This document shows positions 37,572-46,802 of a stretch of DNA of 64,000 bases, in pieces. The first letter of the stretch is position 1, and every line of letters begins with the position of its first letter. Origin of the DNA: Levilactobacillus lindianensis (GTDB taxonomy: Bacteria > Bacillota > Bacilli > Lactobacillales > Lactobacillaceae); contig NZ_RHOD01000006.1 in assembly GCF_003946095.1 (NCBI RefSeq), positions 1-64,000 on the forward strand. Direction: 5' to 3'. The notes under the pieces are model-generated. The model made no database searches and was not told the DNA's origin. It was given only the letters and a program-made list of their open reading frames with translations. Made by a program: the position numbers and the translations under genes.

Positions 37572-38784
37572 GATCATCCTCCTCTCCCGCTAACGCAGCT
37601 AATAATTTTGTGGCTTCCTCCCGTAGGGTTACGGCCGTCTTGGGGTCTGCAAACCAATCAGCCAAAGCCGGTTCTTGAGCCAATTTGCCAAACTGTTCTT
37701 GTAAATTCTCAGGCGTAAAGACTTGGTCGGCACCCACTGACCAATAGCGCGTATCCAGTTGTGGAGCCGCCGTAGTCCCGACTGGTGAGTCCCAGCGTAA
37801 GGCCACGACAACCCTTTTGACCGCCTGCATCACCCGCCGTTGCGTCCGCTGGAACAGGGCCAGCCAGTCACCACTGGTAATCTGAGCCTGTTCTGCAGCC
37901 GAAAGTGCCCCATTCAAAGATAAGGTCGGCACTACCAGCTCCGGTGTCATCGCCGGTTCACGGCTCAACCAGGTCGTCAGGCAATCCCCAATCTCGGCCA
38001 GCGTAGGATTGGGCGTCGTCAGGGCTAAGGTCGGGTTGGTCCATACCAAGGCAGCCGTCGAGAAGAACTCGGGAACCAATCGATGGTCCTGATTCGTCAC
38101 CAGGTAGGCCCCGCGATCACCAGTCTCCGTGCGATCACGGCCCTGAGTGTTACCAGCATACAAGACTGGTGGATTTTCATTTAGGCGTTGTCGCTGATGG
38201 ATGTGCCCCAACGCCCAGTAATCATAGCGTTTGGCCAGCAGCTCTGCGACCGTAAACGGTGCATAGTGATCGCCACTACCGGTAGCCACGGCCCCGTGAA
38301 GCATCCCCAGATGCCAGTCGGTGGCGGCATGTACGGGGAAATCTCCTAGTGGATCGCGGTCCACCCAACGCTGATCATAACTAAAGCCACTAATAGCTAC
38401 CGTCGTGCCATCCTGCAGTGTGAGTGTCGTGGTCGTCACCTGCGGCCCCAGTACGGTCACATTATCCGGATAGGCAATCGACAGATGCTGATCCGCCAGA
38501 TAATCATGATTACCAAAACCCAGAATAACTGGGATCTTCGCTTGGGCCAAGCGGTCAAACTGTTCAATCAGATAGGCCTGAGCAGCCACACTCTGCTCCG
38601 CACGATCGAAGAGATCCCCTGCTAACAGGACAAAGTCCACCTGCTCGGCCAACGCCCGGTCAAAAACCTTAGTCGCCGCCGTAAACGTCGATTCTCGAAT
38701 CTGCGTCAATAGTGACGCAGGCAGATCTTGCAATCCCCGAAAGGGACTATCTAAATGGAGATCCGCTGCGTGAATAAATTTCAT
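37561..38784 (-). CDS. yhaO: YhaO, SbcD/Mre11-like DNA repair exonuclease
   Basis: A 407-residue metallophosphoesterase: MKFIHAADLHLDSPFRGL, AGDLFDRAE, GFGNHDYL and the H-x-H near ALGHIHQR provide the two-metal site. Expected to work with YhaN on DNA ends. ATG behind GGGAGGGAAC; overlap with yhaN implies coupling. Confidence 0.9.
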   Translation of the reverse strand: MKFIHAADLHLDSPFRGLQDLPASLLTQIRESTFTAATKVFDRALAEQVDFVLLAGDLFDRAEQSVAAQAYLIEQFDRLAQAKIPVILGFGNHDYLADQHLSIAYPDNVTVLGPQVTTTTLTLQDGTTVAISGFSYDQRWVDRDPLGDFPVHAATDWHLGMLHGAVATGSGDHYAPFTVAELLAKRYDYWALGHIHQRQRLNENPPVLYAGNTQGRDRTETGDRGAYLVTNQDHRLVPEFFSTAALVWTNPTLALTTPNPTLAEIGDCLTTWLSREPAMTPELVVPTLSLNGALSAAEQAQITSGDWLALFQRTQRRVMQAVKRVVVALRWDSPVGTTAAPQLDTRYWSVGADQVFTPENLQEQFGKLAQEPALADWFADPKTAVTLREEATKLLAALAGEEDDHAS

Positions 38785-38812
38785 GTTGTCTGTTCCCTCC
38801 CCAAACGACGGT

Positions 38813-38866
38813 TTAAAAAAATCGTCGGCACCGACCCTCCAAAGTGAGTGGTTGCGCCGACGATTT
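38813..38866 (-). terminator. Terminator of the YlbF-family gene
   Basis: Minus-strand AAATCGTCGGC / GCCGACGATTT followed by a T-run before yhaO begins, about five bases after the preceding stop. Confidence 0.75.
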
Positions 38867-38871
38867 CGTCC

Positions 38872-39216
38872 TTAGCCCTTGTAAATAGCTTGAATAGGCT
38901 CCGTAATAGTCTTGTTTAACTCGGTTAACAGGTCGTTTAAGCCCCGTTCCTTTTCCATCAAAGCCTTGATGGCATCCTTCTTGGAGACCCGTCCAGCAAC
39001 CTCTTGGACGTGTTTCATTTCGTCCTCGGTTGGTTGTTGGCCCGTCATCTGCTTCTGTTGTAAGTTCAATTGAACTTGTTCAAATTCCTTAAACAGTTGG
39101 AAGGTTTCCTCGTCCGCCTTCATCGTTGCAAAGGCAGCCTTTAAATCTTTAAACTCTTGCGTATCTTGCAAAACTTGGGCAGTCTTTTCACCCAGAGTGT
39201 GCATGTCGTCAGCCAT
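38872..39216 (-). CDS. yheA: YlbF/YmcA (YheA) family protein
   Basis: A 114-residue all-helical protein of the DUF964 family. B. subtilis YlbF and YmcA form part of a complex linked to RNase Y; YheA is a paralogue of unknown role. ATG follows GAGGAGG; a -10 TGGTACAAT (39270-39278) lies upstream. Gene order with yhaO matches Bacillus. Confidence 0.8.
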   Translation of the reverse strand: MADDMHTLGEKTAQVLQDTQEFKDLKAAFATMKADEETFQLFKEFEQVQLNLQQKQMTGQQPTEDEMKHVQEVAGRVSKKDAIKALMEKERGLNDLLTELNKTITEPIQAIYKG

Positions 39217-39308
39217 GAATGTTTCCTCCTCGATGGGCCGTGGCCCGGATTAGGTAATAACCACTAACCATTGTACCATGCTTTGGTGACTGACCCCAGC
39301 GTCATTTG

Positions 39309-41402
39309 TTAATTGACAACGGACTTAGCCTTTTCCCACCAGGATTTCACCTTATCGGCGGCATTATTAAAGGACTTGCCGGCATTGTCGATCCCCTGTT
39401 GAACCTGATCCCAAATGTCCGTTGACGAGGACCCAGAGTTTTCGGCCTTGGCCAACGTCGACGCATCCTTCGTGGTAAACGAGGTGCCCTTGGTGTTCGG
39501 CAGGATACTCTGCATTTCAGCCTGGAAGAGTGGGCCTTCACCAGTCCCACTCACGTTCTCCAAGTGATGTTTATCGCTGGTGTTGTCAAAGCCTTCCCAG
39601 GTCGTCACGACGACGTCTGGCGTATACCCGACAATCCATTTGTCACGCGTGGCATCGGCATCCCCATCGGCTTCGGTACTCCCAGTCTTCCCGGCAATTG
39701 TATAGCCATATGGCTTGGCTGAAGCCCCGGTTCCGTAGTTAAAGACGCCCATCATCATACTAGTCATCTGCTTGGCCGTCTTGGCCGACATGACCTTGGT
39801 CGTCTTCGGTGCACTGTCCTGGGTATCAACGACCACATTTCCAGAAGCATCGACAATCTTACGAATGTAGTGGGCCGAGGACATGGTTCCTCCGTTAGCA
39901 AATGAGGTATAAGCTTGTGCCAGTTGTTGCGGTGAAACCCCGGTCTTTAAGCCCCCAAGAGCCAAGGCAAGGTTCTTATCGGACTTGGACACGGGTAGTC
40001 CAAACTTCTTCACGGAGTCGTAACCCTTGTCGACACCGATCTTATTCAATAGCCAGACTGCTGGCGCATTGGTACTCTGTGCCAGCGCTTGGTACATCGG
40101 AATTTTCCCGCTGTACTGATTCCCATAGTTACCTGGCGTATAATTATTCGTCCCATAGGATTTCTTCTTATCCGTCAGCTCGGAATCATAGTAGTAACCG
40201 TTCTCCAGGGCCGGTGTGTAGACGGCAAGTGGTTTAATCGTGGAGCCCGGTTGCCGCTGCATCTGCGTAGCACGGTTGTACCCTCTAAAGACGTGCTTGC
40301 CCCGACCACCGACGACGGCTTCCACGCCCCCGGTGTCGGGATCAATGGCAATGCTGGCCGCTTGAACTTTGGTACCATCACTGGCATTGGCTGGGAAGTA
40401 GCTGTCGTTTTTGAAGAGCGCCTGCATCTGGGCCTGATTATTCTGATCCAGGGTTGTATAAATCTTGTAGCCGCGGTTCATGATTTCGGACTCTGTTAAC
40501 CCATACTTGCTGACGGCCTCGTTGATCACCGCGTCAAAGTAGTACGGATACTTATAGGTATTCTTGTAAGTATAATCATCACTAGTTGTCAGTGCCGTTG
40601 CCTGATACTGCTTGGCCTGTTCGGCAGTAATCGCCCCAGTCTCAGCCATGAGGCCTAAGACGACATTCCGGCGAGAACGAGAAGCCTGAGGGTGCTTAAT
40701 CGGATTGTAGCCACTCGGTGACGTCAACATCCCCGCTAGTACCGCCGATTGGGGCACCGTCAGGTTGTCTGCGGTAGTACCAAAGTAACGTTCCGCAGCG
40801 TCTTGAACACCCCAGACCCCATTGTCAAAGTAGGCGTTGTTCAGGTACATCGAGAGAATATCCTTCTTACTATAGACATTCTCAATTTCGATGGAAAGAA
40901 AGAGTTCCTTGAACTTCCGGGTAAAGGTCTGTTCCTGTGATAAGTAGGCGTTCTTAGCCAGTTGTTGAGTTAACGTACTTCCCCCACCACTGATGTAGTC
41001 CCGGCGGAGAATTTTGTTTTTAGCGTACAGTAAAAGCGCCCGCGCATAGCCCTTAAATGAAAAGCCATATTCGTGGTAAAAATTCCGGTCCTCGGTCGAG
41101 ACCACGGCGCTTTGCACGTTCGGGGAAATCCGCTTTAGGGGCACGTAGGTCCCTTTTTGCGAGTATAAAGTCCCCGCCTTTTGATTGCTCCGGTCATAGA
41201 TCTTGGTGGGATTTTCTAGGGCCGCCTTCAGGTTACCCACGTTAGCGGTCTTCGCCATAAAGGTCATGTAACCACTTAACGCTAGAAAGCCACTCAACAG
41301 AATCACAATGATCCACCGGGTCAATTGATACCGATGCCAGACTTGTTTGAGGCGGGATCTAACGCCCGACCCCTTGCTCTGATTAGGTTGTTGGGTATTC
41401 AT
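39309..41402 (-). CDS. Class A penicillin-binding protein (PBP1A/2A type)
   Basis: 697 residues: short basic cytoplasmic start, membrane helix about 30-52, GT51 glycosyltransferase domain (TEDRNFYHEYGFSFKG, GGGSTLTQQLAKN) and a transpeptidase domain with SxxK (GSTIKPL), SxN (STN) and KTG (AGKTGSTEAD). It polymerises and cross-links peptidoglycan, here probably across D-Asp/D-Asn bridges. The C-terminal ~60 residues are Ser/Lys-rich and helical. Confidence 0.93.
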   Translation of the reverse strand: MNTQQPNQSKGSGVRSRLKQVWHRYQLTRWIIVILLSGFLALSGYMTFMAKTANVGNLKAALENPTKIYDRSNQKAGTLYSQKGTYVPLKRISPNVQSAVVSTEDRNFYHEYGFSFKGYARALLLYAKNKILRRDYISGGGSTLTQQLAKNAYLSQEQTFTRKFKELFLSIEIENVYSKKDILSMYLNNAYFDNGVWGVQDAAERYFGTTADNLTVPQSAVLAGMLTSPSGYNPIKHPQASRSRRNVVLGLMAETGAITAEQAKQYQATALTTSDDYTYKNTYKYPYYFDAVINEAVSKYGLTESEIMNRGYKIYTTLDQNNQAQMQALFKNDSYFPANASDGTKVQAASIAIDPDTGGVEAVVGGRGKHVFRGYNRATQMQRQPGSTIKPLAVYTPALENGYYYDSELTDKKKSYGTNNYTPGNYGNQYSGKIPMYQALAQSTNAPAVWLLNKIGVDKGYDSVKKFGLPVSKSDKNLALALGGLKTGVSPQQLAQAYTSFANGGTMSSAHYIRKIVDASGNVVVDTQDSAPKTTKVMSAKTAKQMTSMMMGVFNYGTGASAKPYGYTIAGKTGSTEADGDADATRDKWIVGYTPDVVVTTWEGFDNTSDKHHLENVSGTGEGPLFQAEMQSILPNTKGTSFTTKDASTLAKAENSGSSSTDIWDQVQQGIDNAGKSFNNAADKVKSWWEKAKSVVN

Positions 41403-41514
41403 TCAATAGCCTCTTCTATCTCAGTTATAATATGGCTATTTTAGCATAAACACTGTGTCTAGCCGCGCTTTCACTGAAACTTTACGAACCTTTAACTTCA
41501 CTTAAGCCGTTGAA

Positions 41515-41557
41515 AAACACCCGGAAACCAATTGAAAATGGGATTCCCGGGTGTTAG
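41515..41557 (-). terminator. Terminator of argR
   Basis: Minus-strand AACACCCGG / CCGGGTGTT arms with inner pairs and TTTTTC tail, 16 bases after the argR stop. Confidence 0.75.
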
Positions 41558-41573
41558 ATCTTTCATAATTAAA

Positions 41574-42041
41574 TTAATGAATAATATCAGGATTCATCTC
41601 TGCTGCAATCTCGTCGTGGAGGCGTGCCGCAATCTTGGCATCGGGGCTGATGATAAAGATCGTGTCGTGCCCCGCTAACGTCCCGGCAATCTCTGGTAAG
41701 TTCAGATCATCAAAGATGGCTGCCAAGAGGTTCCCGTTGCTCGGCAGCGTTTTCAAAATATTGACGAATTCGACTCGCGTCAGGCCCGTGACCACCTCGT
41801 TAATCGTCTCGCGGAGGTGTTCTTCCTCACTACGATTCCCCGCCTTAAAAATTGTATAACGGAGGTGCCCATGACCATCCTGGGCCTTAACGATTTGCAT
41901 TTCCCGAATATCGCGCGAGATGGTGGCCTGGGTGGCCTGAATGCCGACTTCCTCCAAGTGCTCCATTAATTCTTCTTGCGTACCAATCGGATACTGATTA
42001 ATTAACTGCTCGATTCTTGCCTGCCGCATACTCTTTTTCAT
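41574..42041 (-). CDS. argR: ArgR/AhrC arginine repressor family protein
   Basis: 155 residues: N-terminal winged helix (residues 1-70, with QATISRDIREMQIVK) and C-terminal oligomerisation/arginine-binding domain (LAGHDTIFIISPD). Controls arginine biosynthesis or catabolism; here it follows argS, which links repressor and synthetase. ATG 42041 is behind GGAGGG; the longer frame from 42104 has no support. A TATACT -10 is seen on the minus strand about 30 bases upstream (near 42075). Confidence 0.9.
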   Translation of the reverse strand: MKKSMRQARIEQLINQYPIGTQEELMEHLEEVGIQATQATISRDIREMQIVKAQDGHGHLRYTIFKAGNRSEEEHLRETINEVVTGLTRVEFVNILKTLPSNGNLLAAIFDDLNLPEIAGTLAGHDTIFIISPDAKIAARLHDEIAAEMNPDIIH

Positions 42042-42153
42042 TGTGACCACCCTCCCGCATAAAATTGCATTAAGTATAACAAAGGATGCGGAATTAAGCC
42101 ACATGTCTCTGCATATTTATAAAGTAAGTGTAACAAATATTCTTTTTTTACGC

Positions 42154-42185
42154 AAAAAAGTCACCCCGCGTTAGCGAGGTGACCC
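42154..42185 (-). terminator. Terminator of argS
   Basis: Minus-strand GTCACCTCGC-TAAC-GCGGGGTGAC followed by TTTTTT. Confidence 0.85.
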
Positions 42186-42198
42186 GATTAACTTCATT

Positions 42199-43890
42199 TT
42201 ACATTTCGTCTGGTGCTTGCACCCCTAAGAGTCGTAGAGATTCCTTCAAGACCGTAGAAACAGCCTTAACTAAGGCTAAACGTGCTGGTAATTCAGCATC
42301 TTCGGCCAGAATCTTAGAGTGCGCATAGTACTTGTTGAACGTCTTCGACAAGCGAATGGCAAACTTGGCAATGACAGATGGTTCTAATTCGGCACAAGCC
42401 ATCTTGACCGTTGCTGGGAAGTCAGCCAAGGTCTTAATCGTATCCCAAGCTTCGGGATCAGAGATCGCGTTGCCCCCGGCCTTAACGTCGACGTTTGCCG
42501 CCTTGCGTAAGATACTTTCGGCACGGGCATGGGCGTATTGAACGTAAGGACCCGTTTCCCCTTCAAACTTCAATTGGTCAGCCAATACGAAGTCAATGGC
42601 ATTGGTCCGTTCGTTCTTCAAATCTCCGAAGACAATGGCCCCAACCCCAACTTGATGTGCGACTTCTTCCTTGTTAGGTAGATCAGGGTTCTTCTCGTTG
42701 ATTTCTTCACCCGCTAATTTAACGGATTCTTCGAGGACCTTGGCCAACAGGATAATCCGGCCGGAACGTGTTGACAGCTTCTTACCGTCAACCGTGATCA
42801 GTCCGAATGGCACGTACTGTAACTTGGAAGCGGATGGCAACCCAATTTCAGTCAGAACGGCCTTCAACTGTTTGAAGTAGTAGGCTTGTTCGGACCCCAC
42901 CACGTAGAGGTTCTTGGCTGGGGCGTACGTCCGGTCACGATAAAGGGCCGTGGCGATATCCCGCGTGATGTACAGTGAGGCGCCATCACTCTTTAAAATC
43001 AGTGCGGGGTTCAAGTCATACTTACTCAAATCAACGACTTGGGCGCCTTGAGATTCAACTAGGAGGTTCTTGTCCTTCAAGATCTGGACAACTTCTTCCA
43101 GCTTATCGTTGTAAAAGGCTTCCCCGTTGAAAGTATCGAAGGAAACACCTAATTCATCGTAAACTTGGCTAAATTCTTGCAGTGAGGCTTCCCGGAACCA
43201 AGCCCACAACTTGTGTGCTTCAGGGTCGCCGGCTTCCAACTTACGGAACCATTCCCGGGCTTCGTCATCCAATTCTGGATGTTCCACGTCCTCCTTATGG
43301 AAACGAACGTAGTATTCAACCAGCTTGTTGATAGGGTCTTTCTTGACATCGGCTTCGTTTCCCCACAGCTTGTAGGCCGTGATGAGCTTCCCGAACTGCG
43401 TCCCCCAGTCACCTAGGTGATTATCTTTGATGGGGTGATAGCCGTTCTTCGTGAGAATTTCAGCGATCGAATTTCCAATCACTGTTGACCGCAAGTGACC
43501 CATGGACATTGGCTTGGCAATGTTCGGTGAGGACATGTCGATAGGTACGTTGCCCCCGGCACCCTCTTCGTTCTTCCCATAGTCGGCACCCTCGCTCAGG
43601 ACCGTCTGCAACGTCTCTTCACTGAACGCATTCTTATCGAAGAAGAAATTTAAGTATGGGCCAACCACTTCAACCTTTTCAAAGCCGGTCGTGTCGAGCT
43701 TAGCTGCCACGTCCTTAGCAATCTGTTGTGGTGCTTGGTGCAAGACCTTTGCTAACGTAAACGTGGGGAAAGCTAAGTCCCCCTTGTCAGACGTCTTGGG
43801 CCGTTCAATCTTGTTGCTAATCTCTTCAGCCGTCAGCTGACCGTCTAACGCCGCCGTCAAGGCTGCTGTTACTTTTTGTTTGTAATCCAT
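42199..43890 (-). CDS. argS: Arginyl-tRNA synthetase
   Basis: A 563-residue class I aminoacyl-tRNA synthetase. N-terminal Add1 domain, HIGH-equivalent SMGHLRS near 125, catalytic Rossmann core, and the alpha-helical anticodon-binding domain (EGETGPYVQYAHAR to the end; FNKYYAHSKIL). ATG 43890 follows GGGAGGAAAA. It is preceded by a T-box leader with an Arg specifier and has its own terminator, so argR is expressed separately. Confidence 0.96.
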   Translation of the reverse strand: MDYKQKVTAALTAALDGQLTAEEISNKIERPKTSDKGDLAFPTFTLAKVLHQAPQQIAKDVAAKLDTTGFEKVEVVGPYLNFFFDKNAFSEETLQTVLSEGADYGKNEEGAGGNVPIDMSSPNIAKPMSMGHLRSTVIGNSIAEILTKNGYHPIKDNHLGDWGTQFGKLITAYKLWGNEADVKKDPINKLVEYYVRFHKEDVEHPELDDEAREWFRKLEAGDPEAHKLWAWFREASLQEFSQVYDELGVSFDTFNGEAFYNDKLEEVVQILKDKNLLVESQGAQVVDLSKYDLNPALILKSDGASLYITRDIATALYRDRTYAPAKNLYVVGSEQAYYFKQLKAVLTEIGLPSASKLQYVPFGLITVDGKKLSTRSGRIILLAKVLEESVKLAGEEINEKNPDLPNKEEVAHQVGVGAIVFGDLKNERTNAIDFVLADQLKFEGETGPYVQYAHARAESILRKAANVDVKAGGNAISDPEAWDTIKTLADFPATVKMACAELEPSVIAKFAIRLSKTFNKYYAHSKILAEDAELPARLALVKAVSTVLKESLRLLGVQAPDEM

Positions 43891-43962
43891 CCTTATTTTC
43901 CTCCCTAAACAATTGTCCATCGCAGATAACTACTTTCAGTCTACACCATCTAGCCCCTGGGA

Positions 43963-44160
43963 CAAAAAAACGCCCCTTACAAAATAAATTGTAAGAGACG
44001 AGGTAAACCCGCGGTACCACTCTGATTGACTTGAAAGTCCACTTTAAATTCATTTAAATGTTCGAACTGACAACGCCCGTTCGGTAGCGTCTGTGATCCG
44101 GCTCGCACCATTCCGGACTCGCTTAACTTAGACACACAACCTACTAATCGTATCAGGTTA
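43963..44160 (-). promoter_or_regulatory. T-box leader of argS (Arg specifier)
   Basis: Minus-strand leader. Stem I apex CCGGAATGGTGCGAGCCGG (about 44095-44120), a GAA-CGG specifier with the CGG Arg codon at 44077-44079, the T-box AGAGTGGTACCGCGG at 44009-44023, and a terminator CGTCTCTTAC / GTAAGGGGCG plus TTTTTTT at 43963-44000. Uncharged tRNA-Arg binding would favour the antiterminator and switch argS on. The exact 5' end is uncertain. Confidence 0.88.
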
Positions 44161-44210
44161 GCTTTCGAATAATAAGAAAGACGACCAACTGGCCGCCCCA
44201 ATTCGAAAGC
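44161..44210 (-). terminator. Nested hairpin after tRNA-Gly
   Basis: Perfect 10-bp outer arms GCTTTCGAAT (44161-44170) and ATTCGAAAGC (44201-44210, its last bases in the tRNA 3' end) enclose an inner stem GGCGGCC-AGTT-GGTCGTC followed by TTTCTT. It may end the tRNA transcript or guide 3' processing. Confidence 0.5.
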
Positions 44211-44278
44211 GGGTGACGGGAATCGGACCCGCGACGCAAGCTTGGGAAGCTTGAATTTTACCACTAAACTACACCCGC
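44208..44278 (-). tRNA. tRNA-Gly (anticodon CCC)
   Basis: 71-nt cloverleaf: acceptor GCGGGTG/CACCCGC, D-arm with TTTAGTGGTAAAA, anticodon stem CAAGC-TTCCCAA-GCTTG giving anticodon CCC, T-arm GCGGGTCCGATTCCCGT-type, discriminator T. CCA is not encoded. It is followed about 50 bases later by the argS T-box on the same strand. Confidence 0.92.
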
Positions 44279-44290
44279 ACAACACAAGAA

Positions 44291-44319
44291 AGTATAGCAT
44301 ACCTCTTGTGAGTTGTCAT
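44291..44319 (-). promoter_or_regulatory. Promoter of tRNA-Gly
   Basis: Minus strand ATGACA (44314-44319), 17 bases, TATACT (44291-44296) with a TGC extension, twelve bases before the tRNA. Confidence 0.7.
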
Positions 44320-44357
44320 TGTTTTTTTGCAAATTAATTCAAAATTACCCAAGAAAA

Positions 44358-44585
44358 CTAGTCTTTATCCACTTTCTTTTCGGTAATCTTTGCCGCCGAC
44401 TTGCGGACGACAGCGCGGTTGTTCATGTCTCCAACCGCCGTCTTATCAGCTGGATTATATTCTTTAATCTCAACTAAAACTGAATTATCATACACTTTGG
44501 TCACTTCACCAGTAAAGCCGTGTTCCAGAGGACCAAATTTTTTCGCCGCAACGTAATCGCCAACTTTGAGTTCAACTTCAGCCAT
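44358..44585 (-). CDS. DUF2187 (YkvS-like) family protein
   Basis: 75 residues with a KOW/SH3-like beta pattern (VELKVGDYVAAKKFG..HGFTGEVTKVYDNSVLVEI) and a basic C-terminus. The family has no proven function. ATG 44585 is behind AAGGAGC; the longer frame extends through the promoter and is discounted. The last residues lie shortly before the tRNA promoter region. Confidence 0.75.
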   Translation of the reverse strand: MAEVELKVGDYVAAKKFGPLEHGFTGEVTKVYDNSVLVEIKEYNPADKTAVGDMNNRAVVRKSAAKITEKKVDKD

Positions 44586-44616
44586 TGTTCGTCGCTCCTT
44601 TCGTATGCAAAGTAAC

Positions 44617-44645
44617 ATTATAGTCAAATTGACTGGCCACCGCAA
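44617..44645 (-). promoter_or_regulatory. Promoter of the DUF2187 gene
   Basis: Minus strand TTGCGG (44640-44645), 17 bases, TATAAT (44617-44622). In the 320-base gap before the amidase gene I see only this promoter and a plus-strand TATAAT at 44838-44843 for the amidase. Confidence 0.6.
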
Positions 44646-44905
44646 GCAATTGAATTGTAAGGAGTTTGAAATAATTGGGGAATTCCGAACACTCTGTGAC
44701 TTATTTCGAGCCGTTCTCCCAAAACCCGATAGTTGTGCCCAATTACTATCGTTATTCACCGCAAGATAGCGTTTTCCCGAACGTCACCCCTACTTTTCCT
44801 AACTTTCCCAACCGTACGCATTTACCGCAAAATAAGTTATAATCAAGGCGTTGTATTTCAGCCGAATCAATTGACTCAAAACAAACGAGGAGGAGACGTT
44901 TAATT

Positions 44906-46141
44906 ATGAAAAAATGGCACCTAAGCGCGGTTCGGGGAATCGCCTTAGCCGTGGGATTTATGGGCCTGTTCTGGGCCGCAACCCCGGCTAGCGCCAATTC
45001 AATCAATACTTATATCAACAATCAGGGTTACGCCACACCGAAGATTACTACACAGATCTGGAGTGGCTTCCCTAAGAACAGCTACCGTTACGGCAAGCCT
45101 GAAGGGGTTGTGGTCCACGAAACCGCTAACCCCAAGTCCACGATCTACAACGAAATTGCCTACATGAAGAACAACTACCAAAATGCCTTTGTGCATACCT
45201 TCATCGATGCCGGTAATATCATTAACGTGGCCAATACCAAGTATCTCTGTTGGGGATCGGGTTACTATGGTAACCAACGCTACGTTCAGTTTGAGCAGGT
45301 CGAAGTTCACTCCAAGTCCGCATTCGCGAATGAATTGAACAAGTCCGCCTACTATACGGCCTACATTCTGAACAAGTATGGGTTAAAACCTAAGCGCAAT
45401 ACCACGGTTCTCTCCCACCACGATGTGTCGAACAACCTGGGCGGGACCGATCACACCGATCCAGACGGTTACTGGAAAGCCAATGCTAAGGCTTACTTTG
45501 GAACGACCTACACCATGGCCGACTTCATGAGCCTGGTGAACACCCAGTATGCCAAGATCACCGGTAACAGTAGCAATAGTGGCAACACAACGGATGATTC
45601 CAACCAACACACCTCGGCCAAGCCTAAGACGGTCAAGTACTACGCCGGAACCAATAACGAAACGGCTACCTTGGCGAACAACTACACCAACTGGACCGTC
45701 TATAACCACGTCAAGGGCACCGCTAAGGCCCGTAAGATTGGTTGGGGTAACCTGAGTGCCGACCACCGTGGTGCTAAGGTCTACGTCGACAGCAGAGGGG
45801 TTAAAAAAGGCGGTTGGAGTGGCACTTGGTATCGGATCCGCTTTGCCAAGCACTCCACCTACAAATACTGGGTCTGCAGTAACGTCTTAAACTTCCCGAA
45901 GGTCACCTATAAGGATGCCAATGGGACTAAGACGCTAAACACGACCACTAACTCAGCTCTGTACAACCACGTGCTCAATTCAGACTACCTGAGTACGGTC
46001 ACGGCCCACACGCAAGACTTCCAAGCCGGCCAAACAATCAAGTTGAATAAGAAAGGTGTGAAGTCTTCGGACAATTCCACCTGGTATCGCGGAACCATTG
46101 GGAGTAAATCCTACTGGGTTAAATCCACGAGCCTGAAATAA
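44906..46141 (+). CDS. Secreted N-acetylmuramoyl-L-alanine amidase with C-terminal GW/SH3-like repeats
   Basis: 411 residues. Signal peptide about 1-31 (cleavage after PASA-N), Amidase_2/PGRP domain about 50-205 with putative zinc ligands in VVVHETAN, LSHHDVSNN and TDHTDPDG, an Asn/Ser/Thr linker near 215-235, and two C-terminal ~80-residue modules (each with LYNHV/VYNHV and WYR..YWV) resembling GW/SH3 wall-binding repeats. It cleaves between muramic acid and stem peptide and is likely an autolysin. ATG after GAGGAGGAGA; monocistronic with its own terminator. Confidence 0.88.
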   Translation: MKKWHLSAVRGIALAVGFMGLFWAATPASANSINTYINNQGYATPKITTQIWSGFPKNSYRYGKPEGVVVHETANPKSTIYNEIAYMKNNYQNAFVHTFIDAGNIINVANTKYLCWGSGYYGNQRYVQFEQVEVHSKSAFANELNKSAYYTAYILNKYGLKPKRNTTVLSHHDVSNNLGGTDHTDPDGYWKANAKAYFGTTYTMADFMSLVNTQYAKITGNSSNSGNTTDDSNQHTSAKPKTVKYYAGTNNETATLANNYTNWTVYNHVKGTAKARKIGWGNLSADHRGAKVYVDSRGVKKGGWSGTWYRIRFAKHSTYKYWVCSNVLNFPKVTYKDANGTKTLNTTTNSALYNHVLNSDYLSTVTAHTQDFQAGQTIKLNKKGVKSSDNSTWYRGTIGSKSYWVKSTSLK

Positions 46142-46156
46142 AAATAAGACGTGATG

Positions 46157-46188
46157 AAATGGAGTTGGAATTTTTCCAACTCCATTTT
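46157..46188 (+). terminator. Terminator of the amidase gene
   Basis: AAATGGAGTTGGAA / TTCCAACTCCATTT perfect stem, three-base loop; short T tail. Confidence 0.75.
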
Positions 46189-46208
46189 GCCACCTAAGGA
46201 GCTTTCTA

Positions 46209-46739
46209 ATGGGTAGAATTCAATTTTACGGTGCCGTCTCCCTCGATGGTTTTCTCGCAACCGAAGATGACCGTCTGGATTGGCTGACCGGTCTCACCGA
46301 CCTCCCTGCCAACATCGGACAGGCAACGCTTAGTCAGATGACTAGTGCCATTCTGGGACGAGTCACCTATGACACCATCCAGGCTGACGTGACTGAAGGC
46401 CTCACACTGAATCCTTACAACACCGATATGCCAGGCTACGTCCTGACGCATCAGTCGCGTATCGACCAGGGCCCCATCCATTTCACGGCGACACCAGTTG
46501 TTGAATTAGCACAGCGGCTACAAACCAAAGGCAATGTTTGGATCGTCGGTGGCCAGCAAGTCCTGACGCCACTCCTCGCGGCCAATCTTGTAGATGACCT
46601 TTACCTCCAGGTTGCCCCAACCCTATTGGGACACGGCAAACGCCTCTTTGGCGAACTCGCCACACCCCAGACGTTTGAACTGACCGCCGTTCACCAATAC
46701 GGGCCACTGGCCGAAATGGTCTATCGCCGACAAAATTAA
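46209..46739 (+). CDS. RibD C-terminal-domain / dihydrofolate-reductase-like protein
   Basis: 176 residues with the DHFR-like fold typical of RibD C-terminal family reductases (GRIQFYGAVSLDGFLA start, ILGRVTYD, NVWIVGGQQVLTPLL). Probably binds NADPH; the substrate is unknown, and no riboflavin genes are nearby. ATG behind AAGGAGC, 20 bases after the amidase terminator. Confidence 0.85.
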   Translation: MGRIQFYGAVSLDGFLATEDDRLDWLTGLTDLPANIGQATLSQMTSAILGRVTYDTIQADVTEGLTLNPYNTDMPGYVLTHQSRIDQGPIHFTATPVVELAQRLQTKGNVWIVGGQQVLTPLLAANLVDDLYLQVAPTLLGHGKRLFGELATPQTFELTAVHQYGPLAEMVYRRQN

Positions 46740-46802
46740 TGCCACCGATCCGTCCGAATATGGTAGGCTGGTAATAGTTAAAACTTTAAGGAGGCATTAG
46801 TC

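Noticed and set aside
34944-38784. Novel defence system formed by the YhaN ATPase and YhaO nuclease
   Set aside because: The pair with yhaM and prsA is the conserved housekeeping arrangement of Bacilli, not an accessory island.
40089-40499. 136-codon plus-strand frame inside the class A PBP gene
   Set aside because: Antisense to conserved transpeptidase motifs with no signals of its own.
43977-44300. 107-codon minus-strand frame
   Set aside because: It runs through the tRNA-Gly and the T-box leader; both RNA features explain the sequence.
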